DNA of 64,000 nt from NCBI RefSeq assembly GCF_030272615.1, contig NC_081405.1, positions 570,893,095 through 570,957,094 on the forward strand, written 5' to 3'. The notes beneath the pieces are model-generated. The model was not told where the DNA came from. It saw only the letters and a list, made by a program, of their open reading frames with translations, and searched no databases. Of the stretch, positions 58,233-64,000 are shown in pieces; positions within the stretch are counted from its first letter, which is position 1, and each line of letters starts with the position of its first letter. The position numbers were made by a program, and so were the translations under genes. This stretch comes from Cryptomeria japonica. Lineage: Eukaryota > Streptophyta > Pinopsida > Cupressales > Cupressaceae.

Positions 58233-58672
58233 CAAGATGTCGGCTATGGTGGCTAGATTGGAGAAAATGCACAATGAGAGGAGATTTGTGGATCTGCATA
58301 TGGATGTTGGGGTCTCAAGCTCCAAGGATATCCCTCGCTCGATGAGGATGACCAAACAAAACACCAAGGTTGTGGAGGCTCCTATGCCTTAGGAACTTCT
58401 TGACCTCAAGTAAGCTGCAATAGTCTCAATATTTTCATCTAGCTGGGTGGTTGCTTTTTGGTTTTTTTTCGTCAGCACCTTGCTGGTTTTTTCTTGTCTT
58501 TTCCTCTGGCTATTGTATTTTTGTTGTCCTAATCTCTTGCAACCCATTCTATTTTGTTGTTGTTAACATTTGTCTAGATACTCTATTGTTCTATCATTGG
58601 AAATGATGTAGAGGTTTTTGGTCCCCTCAAAACCTGTTTTTTGTTAATAAAAAATAGAGAGCCTCTAATACA
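58233..58672 (+). pseudogene. LINE ORF1 end and inter-ORF region, probable
   Basis: A plus frame from ATG at about 58239 reads MSAMVARLEKMHNERRF, then LHMDVGVSSSKDIPRSM and KQNTKVVEAPMP, and stops. A T-rich stretch with repeated ttgctgg, ttttggttttttttcg and ttgttgttgttaac follows, of a type often seen between ORF1 and ORF2 of plant L1 elements. The LINE RT scrap follows at 58680. Assignment rests mainly on this neighbourhood. Confidence 0.4.
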
Positions 58673-59057
58673 ATTCACTCTATCAAATTCAATTGGAGAT
58701 GTGTTGTCGAATGATGAGGAGATTATGCAAGGGGTAGTAAATTTATTTTCTAATCTTCTCTCCCAAACTCAAACTCTTGATTTGGAAGACCAGCTAGAGA
58801 TCCTATCATAAATTCCTTCTCTTGTTTCCTCAGAGGTGAATAAGTCTTTATCTTAGATTCCTTTAGATAGAGAGGTCCAAGAGGTTGTCTTTTATTTTGA
58901 AGGTAACAAAGCCCCTGGTCCGAATGGCTTTCGTATGTTCTTCTTCTAGACATATTGGGATATTGTGGCTAAGGATGTGGTGGTTGGTGCTAAGAATTTT
59001 TTTGGTTCCAGATCCTTCTTAAAGGAATTAAATGCCACATTTATTGTTTTGATCCTG
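58673..59057 (+). pseudogene. LINE reverse transcriptase fragment (X2 copy)
   Basis: Counterpart of 25597-25942: EEIMQGVVNLFSNLL, REVQEVVFYFEGNKAPG, PNGFRMFFF, then a stop, TYWDIVAKDVVVGA and LKELNATFIVLIL. The motif reads PGPNGF, with Asp changed to Asn. It is cut by LTR4 at the same position. Confidence 0.8.
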
Positions 59058-59442
59058 TGTACAAAAAAAAGTAAGACTGAGTATGGAACCCCTAATCCCA
59101 CTCTCATACACACTCATGGAATACAAAAGAGCCTAGGGAGGTAACGCACTTGGACTAGTTCTTTAGGAGAAAGAGAGAGACATGGATTACCTCTTTGGTT
59201 TTCTATTCCTTCGCTATAAATGAGAGCGAGGAATGATGCAAAAATGCAATCTAACCTAGAATGCAAGTAAGTTTGAAAATAGTAATCTAAGAATGTAGAT
59301 CAAATGATAACTGATATACTAAAGAAAAGTACAAATAAGAAGGCAAAATCAGAGGTGCACCTATGTCTGAAATCTGAGTATAAATGTCAAGGAATAGGGT
59401 GCCATGCCACTGTCCTGGTTATGCAAGTCTAGAGTTGCAACT
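59058..59442 (-). repeat. LTR4: truncated LTR of the same family
   Basis: It matches the first 380 or so bases of LTR2 (agtatggaac, ccactctcatacacactcat, ggtgccatgccactgtcctg) and stops abruptly at about 59442. What follows (ttgttgttcaccaaaagtga) is unrelated, so the LTR is cut by another insertion or by a breakpoint. Confidence 0.85.
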
Positions 59443-60619
59443 TGTTGTTCACCAAAAGTGATAACCCAAGAACACCTGCAATCATTCTATGAAATGACAA
59501 ATTTCAGTCTATAAAACACATCAGGGATTGGACAACATAACATAGGACCCTAATTGATCCTCCTGCACTTCAGGTTCTGCTAGACCTAGGGGGGACACCC
59601 TTTTGATGCATTAAATGCAATGATTACAAACACACAAATCCATCAACTATAAGCAAATAGATCATTTCACAAGCTCAATAGGTTAGGAAGCACTATAGAT
59701 TGGCTAGATCTGTACAAACAATAAGATGAAATAGAGCTTGGAAAGAATGAAACTGAAACCCCTAAACATAAAGGGAAATAGATTTATCTTTTAAAAAGTA
59801 TATTTAAAACCATCCCCAAATCTATCAAAGACCACTGCCTTGTTCATTGGGCAATAGAGTCACACACAGAACTACAAATATAAATCATAGATGCAAGTTT
59901 GTTTTCCTTAAACAAGATATTCATGCATCAATACCTCATATTAATGCACTATTTGATTCATTCACAAATTTATCAGATCTGGATACATATTTCATCATTT
60001 ATGACTGACTACAGAATTTAAAACCTTCACTGAAGGATACCTATAAACGGCCACAACAATCTCCTTGAAATTGACAAATTTCATCCTCCTTGAGGATTCA
60101 ATTTCTGATAATGAAATACATACCTAGAGACAATACTGTGTGGAACTTACTCATGCCTGACACAAGCAAGACCTCCAACTAAAACTAAATTTACAACATT
60201 ACACTGCAACCTCTATACCATGAAACAAACTATAGAACTTTACACATCTGGGTCAAGAAATTTCAGAAAATGGAAGCCATGAAAACTGGAGCCACTCTCT
60301 TAGAATTTTGGAACCCTTACAAATGAGAAGAATTGGGAATAAGAAGGAGAGGGAAAAAAGAAAAGTCTGCATTAGAACATGGCAAGTGTCCCTCTTTCTA
60401 ACTAAATTTCATTCCCAACCAAAATACTCCCAAAATATATATCTTTGTCAAAATTTACTGCATAATTGGATTTCTCACTCCGAGAGCTTTTTGAAAACAT
60501 ATAATACTTCATATTTTGGCCAAAAATTGAGCCCTAGGCGAATTAATTCCTCATGTGTGCACATCATTTAAATTTTTTCATTTTTTTTATATAGTCTGCA
60601 CTATATAATAAACTGATTT
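59443..60619. other. Unassigned, probably retroelement
   Basis: Starts ttgttgttcaccaaaag at the break in LTR4, which may be an LTR end of another element. No recognisable coding sequence. Confidence 0.3.
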
Positions 60620-61240
60620 TAATTTTTATTTTTGGCCCTTTTGTGCTCTGATGCCCTACCACGTGTCGGTACCTGATTGGTCGATGGGGTCCACTAGGAA
60701 CGCTCTGGGATGACACCTCATCACCCCACCACCTATCCACTTGCTTGTCGGCCACCTCAGCGCCACATCATGATCACCTAAGCACCATTGGGACGGGACC
60801 CGCGAGCTATCTTTCCATTGGACCCGCCACCTGGCTTTCACCATTTTGCAATGGCTAATGATCTTGTATCTTTGGGTCATGAAGTCGCGTAGGTCGCCGA
60901 ATCCTCCAAACTTGCTCACTCTTTAACTCTTCGCGATCTGCTTGAGCTTTTTGCCATTTCGCAGGGCTTAACTCGTGATGATCTTTCTTTCGCGAATCCA
61001 CGCGTACCATCTGATCTCCTTAACATGCTCGCTAGTTAATCTGCTCTTCCTCTGTAAAATTTGCCTGCCTTGGCATTCGTGGTTGTGTGGGGTCCACTTG
61101 GTCACCGCTCAACTTGCCAACTCAGTCGCCTTGGGATCTATGCCCACGTGCGTGGGCTCTAGCTTGGACGCTCAACGGGAACTATCCATCAAAAGCCTTG
61201 ATGGCTTTGACATTATAGTATGGTGGAGCCTTATATTTAA
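60620..61240. other. GC- and CpG-richer block
   Basis: Compositionally distinct from its flanks, with CACGTG-type words (cacgtgtcgg at 60661, gcccacgtgcgtgggc at about 61142-61157) and a TATA-like tatatttaaatac at about 61231. It could be the promoter-bearing part of an LTR read on the plus strand. No protein is recognised on either strand. Confidence 0.3.
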
Positions 61241-62149
61241 ATACCAAAAAGTGTGCCTGCCCATCCAATGTGGGATTAAGGTTTTTTTTCTGAAGATGCA
61301 TTTTTGAAGTTTTTCAATGGTGCCAATGGTGTTTGCTTGAGTTTTTGAAAGATTGATCTTTGTATCCTTGTGCATTATCACTCTATTCTTGCTAAGTATT
61401 GTTATCCCATGTTGGCTCTCTAAATCATTGGAATCCATAATTTCTTCCATGAGCAAACAAAATGACTATCAACACCTTCTACGCAGGAGGGAGGACTGAT
61501 TTCATTTTGCACTTGTTTTAATCGCTCTTTAGCTTCAGACATGCCCACCCAGAGGAGAGAACCTGGCTATACAACTGCAAATTGCATCGCTTGGAAGGAG
61601 AGATTAGCCTTTGATTTTCAATGCAGAGAGGAGAATAGGGAGCCATTTACCAATAGCACTTGCATCCTTGTCTGGCACACAAGGGAGGGTTATGGCTTTT
61701 AGCCTAGAGTTTGAAGACCCCCATGCTACACTTCAGCAACTAATGCCTTTACTACAGTGTGAAAGTACCATGCAGAGCCTGGAGGTGTGCATTCAACCTG
61801 CCAACATGCATTTGCCTTTACATTGACTAGAGGCCTTCACGTGGGAGAGCAATATGTTGCATTGTCCAATGCATTTGCTTGATGGTTTCTATGGCCTTTA
61901 CAATGCCACACTACTTACACCACAACCACGCGGCATAGAAGGGAGAAGTTGGGTGAAATATCTCCATGTCATGCAGAGGAAGGGGAGTGGTGCCAATACA
62001 TTTGGTTTGATCTCTCTACAACTTCACACAGGGCCACACACAGGAGGAGACAATTTCAAACTTTGGTATTTGCTCAGAATTTGTTTTAATATGCTACACA
62101 CCTCCCAGCAAAGGCATCGCTTGGCCTACACCTCACCTAATTGTGTATA
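61241..62149. other. No recognised gene
   Basis: Frames at 61611-61826 and 61854-62210 (plus) have no recognisable features and no shared context. Treated as noncoding. Confidence 0.35.
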
Positions 62150-62393
62150 CACATCTGGTATATGCTTTGTCTTGAATGGCACATCTTTCTGCCATGCTTT
62201 TCAACCATAACTTCTTCAATGCATGTTTCCTTTTGAGCAATTTCAATCAACTTTTGTTCCTTTTGAAGTTGGAACTTTGCATTTGCTACATCAATTAGCT
62301 CTTTTCCGATTCTTGTAATTCCTTTATTTTCAAATCCATTTGCTTTTGTCGCCCTTCTAACTCTAGTGGTGATGAATTTCCCTTACTTGCCAT
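62150..62393 (-). pseudogene. Frameshifted coiled-coil coding scrap
   Basis: From ATG at 62393 the minus strand reads MASKGNSSPLELEGRQKQMD, LKIKELQESEK and a stop. A frame shift near the stop gives ELIDVANAKFQLQKEQKLIE and IAQKETCIEEVMVEKHGRK. The Lys/Glu/Gln-rich heptad-like pattern suggests a coiled coil, as in some gag or regulatory proteins. Family unknown. Confidence 0.35.
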
Positions 62394-64000
62394 ATCCCAT
62401 TTTAAAATTGTACCAGTATTTGCGTGTTTACCATGAACACGTAAAATGCCTTAGCTATCTTGACTATAAGGGGCATTCCCATTTTGCATTATCCCCTTGT
62501 GGGAAACATACATGGATGCCAATATTATTCTGGAAATGCTCATAGGGCCAAGTCATCGATAAAATAATACTGCATAGGCATGAGCCAGGTTGGGCCCCAA
62601 AGTGGGTCTGACTAAATTTTTTTTCATTTTCATGCAACTGACCTCTGAAAAGCTTCAGGAACCTTATCCATACCTCTGGAAATGATTGGAATCATTTTTG
62701 GATCATTAGACTAAATTTTACAACCTTCAGGCGATTACGCCACATTTTTGCATTTAATCGCGAAGACGTATTTTTCAAGCCGGTCAAAACACCTTTTTGG
62801 ACATCGCCATCTGACAGGTGTGTACTTTGATATACGAGGATGAATTCTACCAAACGGTTTCTGAAGACGAGTCCTGAGTGAAGAGATATTAATTGGTGAA
62901 AATGACCAACTGGCTTTGTCGTCACTGCGGACTTGATAAAGTCAATGTTCTGGCAAGACATGACGCCTTTCTTAAAAATATCAAACGACCATCGTAGACC
63001 CTCAAATTTGAAACACAAGTACCTTGAAGTACATATTAAATATTTGGATTCTCAATTTGACCAAAAGTCTGACTGGGTGCAAATGGCGCACTCATGAAAA
63101 TGGCTACTTTAACTGATATAGCACTAAAAATACGGATAACTGAAAACGATGGCTAAATGAACCCTTTTGAAAACTGATCAAATGGACTGGCAGAGGCTTT
63201 AATCTTGAAACGTATCTCATCATTTATACCATCATTAGCCCAGAATAAACATTTTGGCATAACACTCACTGAGGCAAATTTTACACTTATGTGAAACAGG
63301 GCTCCGACTAGCTGTCGAAATAGGGACTAGTCAAACCACACAAACTGCAAACGGATTTGGCTTTGAAAACTGAGCAAATGGATTCATCAAGACTTGAAAT
63401 TTTGCAAGCTGACTCACATTTATGCATATAATTGAATCCATTTTGAAATTATTTATGATGATCAACAAGGAAAAAGATGCAAACACCCAAAGGAGGCTAC
63501 TCAATAAAATCTACATTTGTGCCTAAAATGCACTTTCAACTCACCCCTTGAAATGGGTACCTGGTAAACTTATCCAAACTAAAATTTGAAAGTTGCACAT
63601 CACTGCATAGGCCAAATGAAAGGTGTGTAACAATTTTCCCAAGCCTTACCCCTTGAAAATCAACTGGCTCCATTTTACCCCCTCTCTAACTAGGCCATTC
63701 AAACTAACTCATTTAGGTACTTTTCTGACATGCAGAGCAAAATTTTGAAATGGGCCTCTAAACTTGACTCAAATTTAATGAGTCCCAATAGTGGCTCTGA
63801 CTGGGGATGGTTGATTGCAAGATCAACACAAGAACATAGAATCAATGGTTAAGCAAACCACCCAAAAACTGATCATTCTCTTCTCAAAAACAGGGCTTCC
63901 TTATTCTACCCAAGCAACAGGGCACTTTATTGAAAACCACACAACTGAAGCAAAGCAACTATACAATAGATACAAACATACTTACAACTGATTATAACTG
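62394..64000. other. No recognised feature
   Basis: AT-rich to balanced DNA without tandem structure or coherent frames. A 108-codon minus frame at 62692-63018 has no recognisable motif. Confidence 0.3.

Larger units (their letters stand above)
55906..58672. other. 2.8 kb segment present only in X2
   Basis: X1 jumps from cttctatca to the LINE scrap, whereas X2 carries 2.8 kb between the same flanks. The left 1.7 kb is AT-rich, with a possible short ORF start MTTPSTNAADNGTKDSH at 56720. Then come tandem repeats (57670-58145) and a LINE-like stretch from 58230. X1 may have lost it, since the LINE RT lies directly to the right in both copies. Confidence 0.6.
39083..59057. repeat. Block X2: second copy of the duplicated locus
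   Basis: Collinear with X1 (15354-25942), but enlarged by an 8.3 kb insert (41485-49796) and a 2.8 kb segment (55906-58672). Its right edge is the LINE scrap followed by truncated LTR4, exactly as X1 ends with the LINE scrap followed by LTR2. Confidence 0.9.

Noticed and set aside
1-64000. CRISPR array, operons, riboswitches or prokaryotic signals
   Set aside because: All direct repeats seen are retroelement-internal, telomere-like or segmental, and the gene content is plant nuclear. No regularly spaced repeat-spacer pattern is present.

Overview
This is nuclear DNA of a seed plant, most likely a gymnosperm (conifer-like). The grounds are several decayed LTR retrotransposons with long LTRs, very low gene density, intron-poor gene scraps, a large degenerate block of plant-type telomere-like repeats (CCCTAA variants), and gag-like proteins of a style I associate with conifer repeats. 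The species cannot be fixed from sequence alone. Almost everything here is repeat-derived. The only apparently intact host-type reading frame is a small RING-H2 protein (16,910-17,488, minus).

Layout. (1) 1-4,260: 5' part of a minus-strand LTR retrotransposon (element C): an open gag-like frame running off the left edge, a 2 kb leader, a primer-binding site and a 5' LTR. (2) 4,261-15,353: element A, a Tat-lineage Ty3/Gypsy element on the minus strand. It has a plus-strand plant-mobile-domain (PMD) pseudogene between pol and its missing 3' LTR, a GA microsatellite, a broken pol (integrase, archaeal-type RNase H, RNase H, RT), a foreign insert where the protease should be, a gag remnant, a PBS and LTR1. 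(3) 15,354-25,942: block X1, holding the RING-H2 gene, a spliced-gene scrap, two SINE-like units, a PIF1-like helicase pseudogene, a possible mitochondrial insert, a copia gag scrap and a LINE RT scrap. (4) 25,943-39,082: element B, a full-length but dead relative of A (LTR2, antisense PMD, pol, protease, gag, PBS, LTR3). (5) 39,083-59,057: block X2, a second copy of X1 in the same order and orientation. It is interrupted by an 8.3 kb segment (41,485-49,796) with two tetraspanin 5' fragments, about 5.6 kb of telomere-like repeat and a large palindrome, and by a 2.8 kb segment (55,906-58,672). (6) 59,058-59,442: a truncated LTR4 with the same left flank as LTR2. (7) 59,443-64,000: unassigned, probably another retroelement.

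How it fits together. The order element A - X1 - element B - X2 - LTR4 is what unequal homologous recombination between two same-family LTR elements flanking one X locus would give: X is duplicated and B becomes a chimera (left end from one element, right end from the other). The two X copies then decayed independently. The RING frame is intact in X1 and frameshifted in X2; the helicase has different stop codons in each; and the telomere-like block is present only in X2. I ran no alignments: all homology statements come from reading the two copies side by side, and no identity percentages are given.
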